A stretch of DNA of 64,000 nucleotides, from positions 62,001 through 126,000 of the forward strand of contig NZ_CAJNBK010000017.1 in NCBI RefSeq assembly GCF_905220975.1. Direction: 5' to 3'. Shown piece after piece: positions 34,517 through 43,339 of this stretch. The DNA is from Paraburkholderia haematera (GTDB lineage Bacteria; Pseudomonadota; Gammaproteobacteria; Burkholderiales; Burkholderiaceae). The position numbers were made by a program, and so were the translations under genes. The stretch's first letter is position 1. Each line of letters opens with the position of its first letter. A model generated the notes under the pieces. That model did no database searches, was not told the DNA's origin, and saw nothing but the letters and a program-made list of their open reading frames with translations.

Positions 34517-34928
34517 AAAGTGCGCGATGACGTCGCGCGCGGGACATCAACAATGTCGCACCGGCTTTCTCGGCGCGGAGACGGATGTCTTCAATGAGGG
34601 GCTTAATGGACATGGAAGCCTCGAAATGTCAGCGGAAGTCCGGTTAAGCCCATGCCGACGTTCGAAGGCACCATGAAACGAGGAAACGCTGTTGAAGTAG
34701 GACCAACTTGCCCAGCGCGGGCCTACTCTCAAAGTGGCTAGGTCGTAGTTTACACCGTTCGCGCCTTGTGGAAAATTTGTTGGGCGACTACCATAATGCC
34801 GTCGGACACCGCTCCGATGTAACCGTGCCGTGTCCGAGAAGTACGGCTTTGGCGCCTCGGCGAAACTTCCCATTCGAATGCTGCCCTTCATCACCTGATT
34901 CCCAGGCCATACCTTCTCTCAGCAATTT
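34517..34928. other. Region without a supported gene
   Basis: Open frames here (for example 34547-34894 minus) have no ribosome site and odd composition. I see no RNA gene or clear repeat. Probably decayed flank of the plasmid-like segment. Confidence 0.4.
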
Positions 34929-35099
34929 ATGAAGGTGGGACGGGTGGACTGCAACAACGAAGAAGAAATTGTGTTATGGGAGTTGCGCAATGCGACTTAC
35001 CACGAAGCAGGTCACAAAATGATTTGCGAGCGGTTCGGCGGAATTGGCGAAGCCGTCATCCGGCGGCCTGCCGACCGCTCCGGACGCGCAAAGTCGTAA
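34929..35099 (+). pseudogene. Fragment with HExxH metallopeptidase motif
   Basis: A 56-codon frame starting ATG 34929 (MKVGRVDCNNEEEIVLWELR) and containing ATYHEAGHKMICERFGG, a strong zinc-peptidase helix (HEAGH) like those of M41/M50-related peptidases on plasmids and phages. It ends at TAA 35097-35099 soon after the motif, so the third metal ligand and the rest of the domain are missing. Most likely the 5' remnant of a peptidase gene. Confidence 0.5.
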
Positions 35100-35592
35100 A
35101 TATCGCGTCCCCTTGCAACCATGCACATCGGCGACAACGCCGGTTGCCACCGAAGGCAGATTGAGGCAGAACTCCAGACGGACAAAGCCTCTGGATTATC
35201 TGGTCAACCGTGGCCGGTACATTGCAGACCATCTGCGACGGGAAGTGAACGATGAAATCTTCCTGCGCCGACCGCAAGCTGTGCTGGTATGTGACTTGAT
35301 AGTCCATGCTATGGGTGTTCAGCCCTCTTCTGCTCGTGCCCTGCGTTCTGGGCAACTTCTGCGCCATATCACTGGCGATCCCGTAGGACGAATGCCGGCC
35401 GGCTACGCGTTGGCGAGGCAGCGTGGCTTTGAACGCGCGGTGGCCAGTCGAGGCGATTCATTTCCATTCGGTCGTCCAAAGCGCGCAAACGAAGGTTCGG
35501 AAACTGAAATTATCCGACCATTCACATTTCCCCCTCATTCAAAAATCCGGGCTCGTCACGGTTTGTTCATGCCATGAGCCACCAAGGCACGA
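35100..35592. other. Region without a supported gene
   Basis: A plus-strand frame (35044-35577) is open but is not protein-like. No hairpin terminator or RNA gene seen. Likely the decayed continuation of the metallopeptidase gene or other debris. Confidence 0.4.
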
Positions 35593-35793
35593 TTATCTAA
35601 TAATCCTCAGGTTGCGAATTCGACCAATCGACGGGGACCGTTCGAGAATCAGTTTTGTGATGAACTCGGGCAACAAGGCCCGAGGCCCGGACGCGACCGC
35701 GACCGCAATCGCAATCGCAATCGCAGTCGCAATCGCAGTCGCAATCGCAATCGCAATCGGGCCGTCGCGGTCGATGTGTGCAAGCTGGTTCAT
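35593..35793 (-). CDS. Small Ala-Ile repeat protein downstream of the relaxase
   Basis: A 66-residue frame starting ATG 35791-35793 (MNQLAHIDRDG) with GAGAAG 4 bases upstream, 22 bp after the relaxase stop. Residues 12-36 are a run of Ile-Ala/Thr-Ala/Val-Ala pairs encoded by a hexanucleotide repeat, then GPRALLPEFITKLILERSP. The good ribosome site and position suggest translation, but the function is unknown and the repeat makes the frame easy to keep open by chance. Confidence 0.4.
   Translation of the reverse strand: MNQLAHIDRDGPIAIAIATAIATAIAIAIAVAVASGPRALLPEFITKLILERSPSIGRIRNLRIIR
35689..35760. repeat. Hexanucleotide tandem repeat (GCAATC/GCAGTC/GCGACC)
   Basis: About twelve back-to-back 6-bp units, mostly GCAATC with GCAGTC, GCGACC and GCCCGG-type variants at the edges. 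Being a multiple of three it keeps the reading frame of the small minus-strand gene whatever its copy number. Confidence 0.85.
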
Positions 35794-35815
35794 TTTCTTC
35801 TCTCAGTTTGATGAT

Positions 35816-38800
35816 TCATCGGTCAATATCTGGCCCACTGTCGGGTGCATCGGGATCAGCAGGCGATGCCGCATCCTGGTCTGGATTGGACGGATCTTCC
35901 GGAGTGGGTGGCGGCGGATGGCGCACGGCATTGCGTAGCTCGTCGCGCTCCCATGCGTCGCGCTCACGCTGCGCTGCCCGACGTTCCAGCACCTCGGCAT
36001 CGAGCTCCGCAAGCCGGACCTGCCGGATACTCTCCAGGTGCGGCTGATCGAACACGATGCGTATGCGAGTGTCGGCTGCTACGCGCGCGGCGGCTGCTTG
36101 GAACGCCTCGGGTCCGGACAGCGAGAGCGTGGAGCCGAACTTCTGCTGCGCGAAATGCAGCGCAATCTCGATCGCCTCGCGCTCGCTATCCCACAGGCGC
36201 AATGTGCGGCCCTCGTCGACGAGGAACGCCACGCCGTCCTTCCGGTAGTCGACCTCGCCACTGGCCCGCACCTCGTACGTGATCGCCGGGCCCGCGTAGA
36301 TGATCTCGTTGCGGTCGTGGGCTGCCGGTGGCTTCACCGCATGAGACGGCGCACTGAAAATGACCGCGCGTTCGTCGTCTGCACGTTTCGTCCGCAGGCG
36401 GATCTGCTGCATCCGGCGCAACTCACGCAGCGACCTTTCGTCGCCTTTCTGAGCGCGCTCCTGCAGGAAGTCACGATACTGCTCGGTCAACGGCCGGCTT
36501 GCGGCACCCTTCAGCGCATCCCGCTCTTTCGCGATCTGCACACGCAGCGCGGCCTCTGCCTCAAGGCGTGCAACACGTGCTGCGGACAGCTGCTCGCGGC
36601 GCTGCACGCCTGACAGGTCCATGCGCGGGCGTTCAATGAGCGCGCTGCGGGCACTGTAGAACTCAGATTTGACCGCCTTTCGCCGCTCACTCTCATGATC
36701 GGCCTGCGCATCCCACGCGCGACGTAGCTCGTTCCGGAATGCCGATCGCCATTGCTGGAACTCGCCCCATAGGTCCCGTTCAGGCGTATGCCTCGGTGCA
36801 TGCTCCGGATCACGTCCTGTCTGCGCACGATAGGTCTCGCGCAGCAGCTGCGCCGCCTCCTCCCATGACAGGTTCATCTCTTTGGTGAGGAAGTCAGAGA
36901 CATTCAGATTGCGCGAGCCGGCCTGGACTCTGTCACCGCCGTCCGCGCCTTTACCGATCGAATACTTTTCGACGAACAGTCCGTGCGTATGCGCGAGCAC
37001 GGCCAGCAACCGGCCTGCGTCGAGCGTCGCACGAATCTCGGTGAACTCATCCCGCTCCCGGGCACGTCGCGCCGTGCGAGCCTCGGACAGGTCACGCGCA
37101 AACTGGTCGCGAACGGTATCGGCGGCCCGGCCCGTCGACGCGCGCGCACCTGCATTGAAATCGACCGACGCCGCGTCCGTCGGCAACGGCGTATCAGTTG
37201 GCCGGATCTCGAACGGCAGCGATTCGATCGCATCGAACGATTGCACATCCGCAAGGCTGCGGATTTCCTCACCCGGTCCAAACCCTGCAGGCAGGCGGCG
37301 GCCGCTCAGACCAAAAGGCTCGCGTGAGCCGACCGGTCCTCCGGCCCGCATGAACTTCCCGGCCGCGGTGCGCGTGAGACGCGTCCGCCCTGCCTCGTCC
37401 GCCTGGTCCCACGCGACAAACATGCGATCGACGATCGCTTTCCATTCAGGCTCGCCGGCGGACCTGTCAACGACATCGGGCCCGCCCGGCCATTGCCAGT
37501 GATCCCCGATCTCGCCGTCACTGCGGCCCACATCGACGTCGCCGTCGGCACCTTCGCGCGATCGCCGCCGGGGGAGCGATGTTTCTAGCTGTTCTCTTCC
37601 CGCTCGCTCGCGATCGCCAGACCATCGCAATGCGTCAATTCGTTCGGCTTGCTCGTTTCCCAGCTCCAGTAATGCATCAGGCGGCAGAAGCACTTGACGT
37701 CGCGCGGCGTCGCCATCCACACCGCGGCCGGGCATGCCATGCACACGGTGGGCGGATTGGGACGGCGCGCCGGATCGATCGAAGCGAGCGTCAAGGTCGT
37801 GATCCGCTCCGGTTCGCCATCGCTCGGTGATTTCGCGGTGCGCGCGTTCGAGCTCGTTCCACCATTGCTGCGACTGCCCTGCCCTTTCCGGCTCCCGCCC
37901 GGCGCCGCGCTCTCGCGCCCGCCCTCCCGCTCCGGCGGCTCCAGTTCGCTGCCAATCTCGCCAGTATCCGGATCGATCGTGGCGCTGTTCCGTTCGCTCT
38001 CGTGTGCGCTCATTGAGCCCTCCTGTTGCATCGTAGAACCGCTGTTCGCGGTGATCGAGAATGCGCCGCTGCTCCGCCGGCGACGCGGCCTGATACGTCC
38101 TGTAAAAACTGCTACCGCTGTTCAGATACTTGATCTCTCGCGCGCGCGTGTCGTGCCACGTCTCCAGCGAATCGAGATAGATCCGCGGCGTATCGCGCGA
38201 TACGCATGGCGCGACGTACTGCGCATGCACATTCGATTCGAGCGCCTCACGCTTGGCCGTAGCATCCAGCTCGATGAACTCGCGCGAGAACACGAACTCC
38301 TTCAGGTTCACACCCTTCGCGGCACCGGCCGGTTTGACGTTCTCGTACTCCGACTCCCTGCCGGCATTGCGTGTGCGCGTCTCGCCGAACTCCGTGATCA
38401 GGGCCCTGAAGTCGTCATACCGGGTCACATCACGTGTCATCACTGCCTCAAGAATCGAGGCCTTCAGCTCGCGATTGGCGCCCTCGAAGACATCGCCCTT
38501 GTACCGGCTGATCATTTCGGACGCGTCCGTGAACTGCACACGCCGGTTGTCCTTTGGGCTCGCGAGTCCGTACTTCGCGTTGATGTGCTCCTGAAAGGCC
38601 TCCAGATACCGCTCGTTATGGTCAACCTTCCCGAACGGATCAAGCCGTCGGCCCGTTACGAGATTCATTTCCGGGATCACGACATGCACGTGAACTTTGC
38701 GCTCGACAGCCTCGCCCGTCTTGCGGTCCGCATAGCTCTTGATACGCGGCACATGCGCTTCGGCGTAGAAGTTGTATTCGTCCCGACGGTACGCGGCAAA

Positions 38801-39058
38801 CGCAAACGCCTCGAACTCGCGCACGATCTCACCCAGCAGCTCGCGGTCGACCTCATCCTCCTTGAACGACAGCGTGACATGCAGGTAGCGTTCAGCGTCT
38901 GTGTCGATCGACTGGATGATGTCGTTCGTCAGATCGAGATCCCCGGCGAGGATCACGCGCTCGTCCATCTCGTCGCGCTCCATCTCGCGACCCTGCTTCT
39001 GGCCTTTTTCCAGATACGCCTTGATCCCGTCGTGATAGCCGCGCACGCGTATGAGCAT
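35816..39058 (-). CDS. Relaxase/mobilization protein with C-terminal LPD7-like domain
   Basis: A 1080-residue conjugative relaxase starting ATG 39056-39058 (MLIRVRGYHDGIKAYLEKG). The N-terminal about 300 residues form the nickase domain, with the HUH metal motif in VERKVHVHVVIPEMN and LHVTLSFKEDE. The middle (about 380-560) is Arg/Glu-rich and low in complexity, which is where a second gene is nested in another frame. The C-terminus (EVDYRKDGVAFLVDEGRTLR, then EIALHFAQQKFGSTLSLSGP) matches the LPD7 domain common on large relaxases. It nicks oriT and pilots the strand. MobC and two small genes lie upstream. Confidence 0.88.
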   Translation of the reverse strand: MLIRVRGYHDGIKAYLEKGQKQGREMERDEMDERVILAGDLDLTNDIIQSIDTDAERYLHVTLSFKEDEVDRELLGEIVREFEAFAFAAYRRDEYNFYAEAHVPRIKSYADRKTGEAVERKVHVHVVIPEMNLVTGRRLDPFGKVDHNERYLEAFQEHINAKYGLASPKDNRRVQFTDASEMISRYKGDVFEGANRELKASILEAVMTRDVTRYDDFRALITEFGETRTRNAGRESEYENVKPAGAAKGVNLKEFVFSREFIELDATAKREALESNVHAQYVAPCVSRDTPRIYLDSLETWHDTRAREIKYLNSGSSFYRTYQAASPAEQRRILDHREQRFYDATGGLNERTRERTEQRHDRSGYWRDWQRTGAAGAGGRARERGAGREPERAGQSQQWWNELERAHREITERWRTGADHDLDARFDRSGAPSQSAHRVHGMPGRGVDGDAARRQVLLPPDALLELGNEQAERIDALRWSGDRERAGREQLETSLPRRRSREGADGDVDVGRSDGEIGDHWQWPGGPDVVDRSAGEPEWKAIVDRMFVAWDQADEAGRTRLTRTAAGKFMRAGGPVGSREPFGLSGRRLPAGFGPGEEIRSLADVQSFDAIESLPFEIRPTDTPLPTDAASVDFNAGARASTGRAADTVRDQFARDLSEARTARRARERDEFTEIRATLDAGRLLAVLAHTHGLFVEKYSIGKGADGGDRVQAGSRNLNVSDFLTKEMNLSWEEAAQLLRETYRAQTGRDPEHAPRHTPERDLWGEFQQWRSAFRNELRRAWDAQADHESERRKAVKSEFYSARSALIERPRMDLSGVQRREQLSAARVARLEAEAALRVQIAKERDALKGAASRPLTEQYRDFLQERAQKGDERSLRELRRMQQIRLRTKRADDERAVIFSAPSHAVKPPAAHDRNEIIYAGPAITYEVRASGEVDYRKDGVAFLVDEGRTLRLWDSEREAIEIALHFAQQKFGSTLSLSGPEAFQAAAARVAADTRIRIVFDQPHLESIRQVRLAELDAEVLERRAAQRERDAWERDELRNAVRHPPPPTPEDPSNPDQDAASPADPDAPDSGPDIDR
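37585..38013 (-). CDS. Overlapping gene nested inside the relaxase gene (Cys-rich small protein)
   Basis: A 142-residue frame on the same strand as the relaxase but in another frame, wholly inside it. ATG 38011-38013 (MSAHESERNSATIDPDTGEI) has a full AGGAGG 5 bases upstream. The N-terminal half is polar; the C-terminal half has a conserved-looking cysteine pattern CMACPAAVW, VKCFCRLMHYWSW and LTHCDG, suggestive of a zinc-binding domain. The relaxase frame over the same bases is Arg-rich and unpatterned, so selection seems to act on the nested frame. mobB within mobA of RSF1010 is a known precedent for the arrangement. Confidence 0.7.
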   Translation of the reverse strand: MSAHESERNSATIDPDTGEIGSELEPPEREGGRESAAPGGSRKGQGSRSNGGTSSNARTAKSPSDGEPERITTLTLASIDPARRPNPPTVCMACPAAVWMATPRDVKCFCRLMHYWSWETSKPNELTHCDGLAIASEREENS

Positions 39059-39062
39059 CGTC

Positions 39063-39296
39063 CTACCCCTGCGTCCCGCGCCCGGCGAGCCAGCGCCCCG
39101 CCCTTTCGATGTGGAAAAGCAGCGTGCTGTGCGCGATCGACGGCAGCAGATGGCCAGCCGCAAAGACCGACGCGCGGGCACTGTCGCAGTCTGTCTGCGT
39201 CAGCGTGTGCGCACCGTCGTGGCCGCCATCGAAGTGCAGCTTCGTCTCAAGTTCGATCACCGCCATGATGGCTGCCTGTTTCGGATCCATTCCCAT
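39063..39296 (-). CDS. Small protein between mobC and relaxase
   Basis: A 77-residue frame starting ATG 39294-39296 (MGMDPKQAAIMAVIELETKL) and ending 4 bp before the relaxase start. The N-terminal helix is amphipathic; the rest (LLPSIAHSTLLFHIERAGRW) is moderately hydrophobic. Its tight fit between mobC (5-bp gap) and the relaxase argues that it is a real gene, perhaps a relaxosome accessory factor. Family not recognised. Confidence 0.6.
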   Translation of the reverse strand: MGMDPKQAAIMAVIELETKLHFDGGHDGAHTLTQTDCDSARASVFAAGHLLPSIAHSTLLFHIERAGRWLAGRGTQG

Positions 39297-39301
39297 CGCT
39301 A

Positions 39302-39667
39302 TCAGTCGACCTTGTTCAGGGTTGCCTTGAGGTACTGCCCGATCAGTTGCATTTGCGTGAGCAGTTGCTCGTAAGTCGCCTCCGAAAGCTTCCCGCGAAC
39401 GTGCTCCGAGTTCGCCCGGTGCGCGATCTGGTTCAGGTTGTTGCTGGTCTTGTTGAAGATGTACAGCAACCGCTTGCGATCCCCGCTCGCCACCGGGCGC
39501 GCAATCACCTGCGTCCGGTTGGACAACACTGCCTGCCGGAAGAACTCCGATTGCGTCATCCCGCTTTGCGCCACCTTGGCAAGATACGCTGCGCGATCCG
39601 CATCCGACAGACGGAACGCGATCGGCTTGCCCAGCCCTGCCCCGCCATTGCTTTTTTGCTTCGGCAT
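39302..39667 (-). CDS. mobC: Plasmid mobilization relaxosome protein MobC
   Basis: A 121-residue MobC-like protein, start ATG 39665-39667 (MPKQKSNGGAGLGKPIAF). RLSDADRAAYLAKVAQSGMT is the ribbon-helix-helix-type N-terminus and LLYIFNKTSNNLNQIAHRAN is the MobC signature. It binds and opens oriT DNA for the relaxase. Its start overlaps the upstream stop (TGATG). Confidence 0.88.
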   Translation of the reverse strand: MPKQKSNGGAGLGKPIAFRLSDADRAAYLAKVAQSGMTQSEFFRQAVLSNRTQVIARPVASGDRKRLLYIFNKTSNNLNQIAHRANSEHVRGKLSEATYEQLLTQMQLIGQYLKATLNKVD

Positions 39668-39924
39668 CACCAGAGCCCCGTCGAGCGGCCGCAATCGATC
39701 TCAGCGCCGACCATCGCGAACGGCCTGCCGTCGTCATCGATCGGATGCGCGCGAAACTCGTATTCCGGCCACCGCAACTCGCACTCGCGCAGCGCGCGCA
39801 TCGCCTGGTCACCCGTCATTGGCCGCGTATAGCCTGCCCACGGCAAATAACGCGGCTCGCTGCCGCGCTCATCGGCACGCGGCCCCACTACAAGCTGGAT
39901 CACCCATTCGCTGCGCGGAATCAT
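39667..39924 (-). CDS. Small hypothetical protein of the mobilization operon
   Basis: An 85-residue frame with GGAGG 7 bases before ATG 39922-39924 (MIPRSEWVIQLVVGPRADE). It overlaps mobC as TGATG and is the first gene of the relaxase operon as seen here. No known domain recognised; a short alpha/beta pattern (GDQAMRALRECELRWPEYE) is visible. Confidence 0.6.
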   Translation of the reverse strand: MIPRSEWVIQLVVGPRADERGSEPRYLPWAGYTRPMTGDQAMRALRECELRWPEYEFRAHPIDDDGRPFAMVGAEIDCGRSTGLW

Positions 39925-40023
39925 GACTGCACCTCCGTATTCATTACGCATACCAGGCAGTGCTGAATGTCGGCGGCGGAGCCACCGACCGGAATGACGC
40001 GGCAGTAGATCGCGTCGGGGTTT

Positions 40024-40080
40024 CAAAGGGGCTCGCCCCTTTGGCACGAAATATTTTACGGAACGCGTAGCGTTGCGTAA
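40024..40080. other. Candidate oriT: two inverted repeats beside the relaxase operon
   Basis: A perfect 9-bp inverted repeat CAAAGGGGC/GCCCCTTTG (40024-40032 and 40035-40043) is followed by an 11-bp repeat with one mismatch, TTACGGAACGC/GCGTTGCGTAA (40056-40066 and 40070-40080). They lie in the 333-bp gap between the divergent mobilization operon and the gene at 40258, the usual oriT location. The nic site itself cannot be assigned. Confidence 0.5.
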
Positions 40081-40257
40081 ACATATTCGACGTGCCTCGC
40101 CCCGCTCTCGCCACATATTATTTCCTACGCATATTCTACGACCCTACTACACCAGTACATCACGCATTCCATGGGAGTACTACCCAATACAACCTTGCCT
40201 CTACATACGGTCGTCATTCATACTACGCCCATACTACATTTATTCGCCATTTTCCCA

Positions 40258-40779
40258 ATGGATCACGAACAACTTGCTTCCGCGCTGCGCCGCCTTGCCA
40301 GCACAAGCCCGAAACGCAGCAAGGCTTCCCATCTCAAGGCCCTCCTTCCGGACATCGAGGCGGCGCTCGCCGCTCGCGTTCCCGCCGCTGATATCCTGAA
40401 TACCTTGCGCGAACAGGGACTCGATATCTCCCTTCGGACGTTTCACGGAACCCTGTACAGGCTTCGAAAGACCGCCTCTCCGCCCGGTTCCGAACGCAAA
40501 TCCGGCGCTGCGGCAGCCCGCCCCAGCGCCCCGGCCCCCGTAATAGCCTCCCGAGCAACAGCCCCTCTCGAAGCGCACAAGCCTGCGCCTCCCACGACTA
40601 ATGCACCGGCACCGGCCCAGACTCGCATCAAAACCTTCGAGCAATTGCAGTCTGAGAATCCGCACCTCTCAAGCATGCAGTTGAACCGCCTCTACGCCGA
40701 ACAGTACGGCGAACCTCGCGTGAGCAATGCCGATATTGACGCGCTCAAGAAAAAATATCCTCAGCACGCGAAACCCTGA
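40258..40779 (+). CDS. Small conjugation-associated protein, probable DNA-binding
   Basis: A 173-residue protein, start ATG 40258 (MDHEQLASALRRLASTSPKR). An N-terminal helical domain (LKALLPDIEAALAARVPAAD then ILNTLREQGLDISLRTFHGTL) looks like an HTH and resembles small proteins found beside relaxase genes on broad-host plasmids. A Pro/Ala-rich linker follows and a short C-terminal helix ends in KKKYPQHAKP. It is divergent from the relaxase operon across the candidate oriT, so an accessory relaxosome role is likely (inference). Confidence 0.6.
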   Translation: MDHEQLASALRRLASTSPKRSKASHLKALLPDIEAALAARVPAADILNTLREQGLDISLRTFHGTLYRLRKTASPPGSERKSGAAAARPSAPAPVIASRATAPLEAHKPAPPTTNAPAPAQTRIKTFEQLQSENPHLSSMQLNRLYAEQYGEPRVSNADIDALKKKYPQHAKP

Positions 40780-40819
40780 GCCGCATCGCCCCGCCGCACT
40801 GCGCCGGGTCGGGCCGCTC

Positions 40820-40838
40820 CCCATGCATTCTGCATGGG
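40820..40838. repeat. Perfect 8-bp hairpin CCCATGCA/TGCATGGG
   Basis: Inverted repeat with a 3-base loop 40 bp after the gene at 40258-40779. No T run follows, so it is at best a weak terminator or an RNA-stability element. Confidence 0.5.
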
Positions 40839-41000
40839 TCCCCGTAGCCCTCGATACGGGCGCGCGGCGCGCGCGATACCACCCTGGTTCGCACCACGCA
40901 GTTACATTCTGTTTCGCAAAACGCGGCGCCTTCAGGCGTGCTCCCTGGCACAATCGCCCTGCCGCTGCTTGGCCCCAAAAAGAGCGCGGCAGGAGCCTCG

Positions 41001-41031
41001 GAAAGCCGATCTTCGTCCCGGCTTCTTTTTT
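41001..41031 (+). terminator. Probable rho-independent terminator
   Basis: GAAAGCCG and CGGCTTC form a stem around a 10-base loop, followed directly by six T residues. It would end the transcript of 40258-40779 before the convergent ParB-like gene. Confidence 0.6.
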
Positions 41032-41123
41032 CCTATGCAGTACTCGTAGAGCAAAAAGCCGCCCGGGCTTTCACCCGGCCGGCGGAATGTGACAATTCGC
41101 ACTTACGCGAAGTGCATCACGGC

Positions 41124-43172
41124 TCAGGCGACTTCGGCTTCCTCCGTATCCCCGTCGTTGCACTCATCCTGCGTGCTATCGGCCTCGCTTTCCTCGTCAT
41201 CCTCCCAATGGCCGTACGTGACGTGTTCCGGCACCTCACGGTTGCGCAGCACTTCCGGCAACCAGCCCGAGTCCGTCATGCGAAGCTCGGCAGCAGCAGC
41301 GGCATCCCCCTTTTTCATCCCGCGCAGTTCGCCTGCTGCCTGCGGCGAAACCGTCTCGCCGACAACGGTCACAATACGATTTTTCGGGACGTGCTCGAAA
41401 TACCCTGCACGCGTTGGCTTCCAGTAGCGCGTGAGGTCCAGTTCCAGCGTGTTCGCCACTTCGTTGACCGGGTGCGCCCGGTCAACGGGACTGATGCTGT
41501 CTACCGTCGCGGCCACGCAGAATGCAAACAGGTTTGACATCACGTCCACGTCCTGTTGCAGCAGCCACGCGAGCAGTTCATCGGTGCGCTTCGGCAGCAT
41601 CCGGCTCCACTTCGCCCGCTCAACTTCAAGCGCCTTCCATGCAGCGCTGTCGGCCATGTCGTCGGCGTTCGACATAAGCGCATCGCGCGACGTATGCACG
41701 TCGATCCGCACCGCATGGTCGATGTATGACTGTCCGTACACGTCATTGAACACAGCCGGAATCATCCGGTACATCAGCACGGCCAGCGCAACGGTCGGCT
41801 GCTGCGCAAGCTCGATCTGTACCGCAGCCGTGCGGTGCGCGGTAAGCCGTTTGCACAGCTTTTCGCCGTGCAGGGGCCGGGCCTTCGCGGGCAGGTCGCG
41901 ATTTCGCTGCGCATGCGTGAAGTGAGCGATACTGCCCGCGTCTGCGTCGTTGATTTCCCGGCACCGCAGGCCGCGCGTGATCTGCACCTTCCCGTCCTCG
42001 TCAATGGCGACGAACGCACCGGCCTGCTTCATGTCGTCGGCGGCGAACGTTTCGAAGCGCTCGGCATAGGCGTCAACAGCAGCCGAAGCATCGTCGAGCG
42101 CGTTGTCCAGCTTTTCCCAAAGCGCCTCGTCTTCCTCGCCGTCCTGATCGGCGTAATACGCATCAAGCGCGGCCTTCGCCTCGTCGCGCGTGGCAACAAG
42201 CTTCGCAAGCTCGGCCTTTTCCGCTTTGGTCGGCTTGCGCGTGGTCGATGCGGTCGTACTGGAACAGTTCGGCCTGGTCACAGCGGGTCCGCGTTTCCAC
42301 GAAACACCAGCCCTCAGCGGCCACGGCCTGGGATAGCTCGATCAGGCGGTCAGTTGCCAGGCGATGCAGCAGGTCCGCGTCCGCGATGTATCCGGCGTTC
42401 TGGTCGTCGGAAAACAGATCGCGACGCACGTAACCGCCTGCCGCCTCGTAAGCGTCCAGCCCGACAAACTTCGCGAGCGGATTCTCGCTGGCGTCGAGCT
42501 CCTCTTTCGTCAGCGCTGCGCGCAGTTCGGCAGGACGGCGCAGCCAGGGCGTCTGCGCGTCAGTCCACACGCGCTCCTGCGCTGCGTGATCGTCGGCCAG
42601 TGCAAGCACCTTCGCCTGCTCATAGTCCAGCTTGTCGTCGCGCAGCAGATCGAGCAGCACCGGCGACAGGTTTGCTATCCTGAGCGCGCGGCGCACCACC
42701 ATTTCCGACACCTTAAACAGTGCCGAAATGTGGGCAATGCTCTTGCCTTCCTCGGTCAGCAGCCGGAACGCGCCACATTCGTCCGCGACATGGTCTCGCG
42801 TTCGCGGTTTTCGATCAGCGACGCGGAAACGGCTTCGCCCTCACTGACGATCAGCACCGGCACCTTGAAGTCCTTAGTGATTTTGCCCTGCGAGAACAGC
42901 AAATCGAGCGCGGCGAGACGCCGCTGACCGGCGCAGACCCCAAGCTTCGGCTGCTTCGCGCGCGACCCTTTGACAGGGTGCACGACGAGATTCTGCATCA
43001 GTCCATTCCCAAAAATCGTCCCGGCCAGCGCCTCGATGCCGGTGGGTGCCTTTTTGCGGGCATTCAGCGGTGAGCGGCACAGCCGTCCGTACGGGACGTA
43101 TTCGATCTGCGCTTCGTTGCCGGAGCTAGCTTCGAGAACGGATTCAGTTACACGGATTTCAACGACTTCCAT
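41124..43172 (-). pseudogene. Large ParB/KorB-like nuclease-domain protein, two frameshifts
   Basis: Three minus-strand frames (42756-43172, 42163-42711, 41124-42281) read as one protein of about 680 residues. The N-terminus carries the ParB motif CAGQRRLAALDLLF and ASLIENRERETM; the next frame gives ADECGAFRLLTEEGKSIAHI and the HTH FKVSEMVVRRALRIANLS; the third has KPTKAEKAELAKLVATRDEA and a long C-terminal domain. The first break is one base missing at 42787-42788; the second, at about 42247-42250, is one base too many or two missing. ATG 43170-43172 has GGAGG upstream. These large plasmid ParB-like proteins often sit in the leading region. Real decay or sequencing error cannot be told apart here. 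Confidence 0.82.
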
Positions 43173-43228
43173 TATGGGTGCCTCCGGAAATGGGCCGCAG
43201 CGGAATGCCGGGCCACATGGATTTGATA

Positions 43229-43241
43229 GGTCTAATTGACC
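43229..43241. promoter_or_regulatory. Operator-like GGTC-N5-GACC, ParB-like side
   Basis: GGTCTAATTGACC; on the minus strand it directly follows TGTATAC, a -10-like box. The mirror element is at 43327-43339. Confidence 0.55.
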
Positions 43242-43326
43242 GTATACAATGGAATTATTCGATTTATATTTTAAATAAACATATGTTTTTAATTGAAAAA
43301 CAAGATCGTTAAAATCTTGATATAAC

Positions 43327-43339
43327 GGTCAATACGACC
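43327..43339. promoter_or_regulatory. Operator-like GGTC-N5-GACC, antirestriction side
   Basis: GGTCAATACGACC directly after TATAAC on the plus strand. With 43229-43241 it gives the two divergent promoters the same regulatory layout, fitting one shared repressor. Confidence 0.55.

Noticed and set aside
35044-35577. 177-codon plus-strand frame
   Set aside because: No family pattern, poor start, and unusual composition in a decayed region.
35689-35760. Possible CRISPR array
   Set aside because: The units are 6 bp with no spacers; it is a simple tandem repeat.
37694-39268. 524-codon plus-strand open frame antisense to the relaxase
   Set aside because: Composition is that of a complementary-strand shadow, with no ribosome site or domain.
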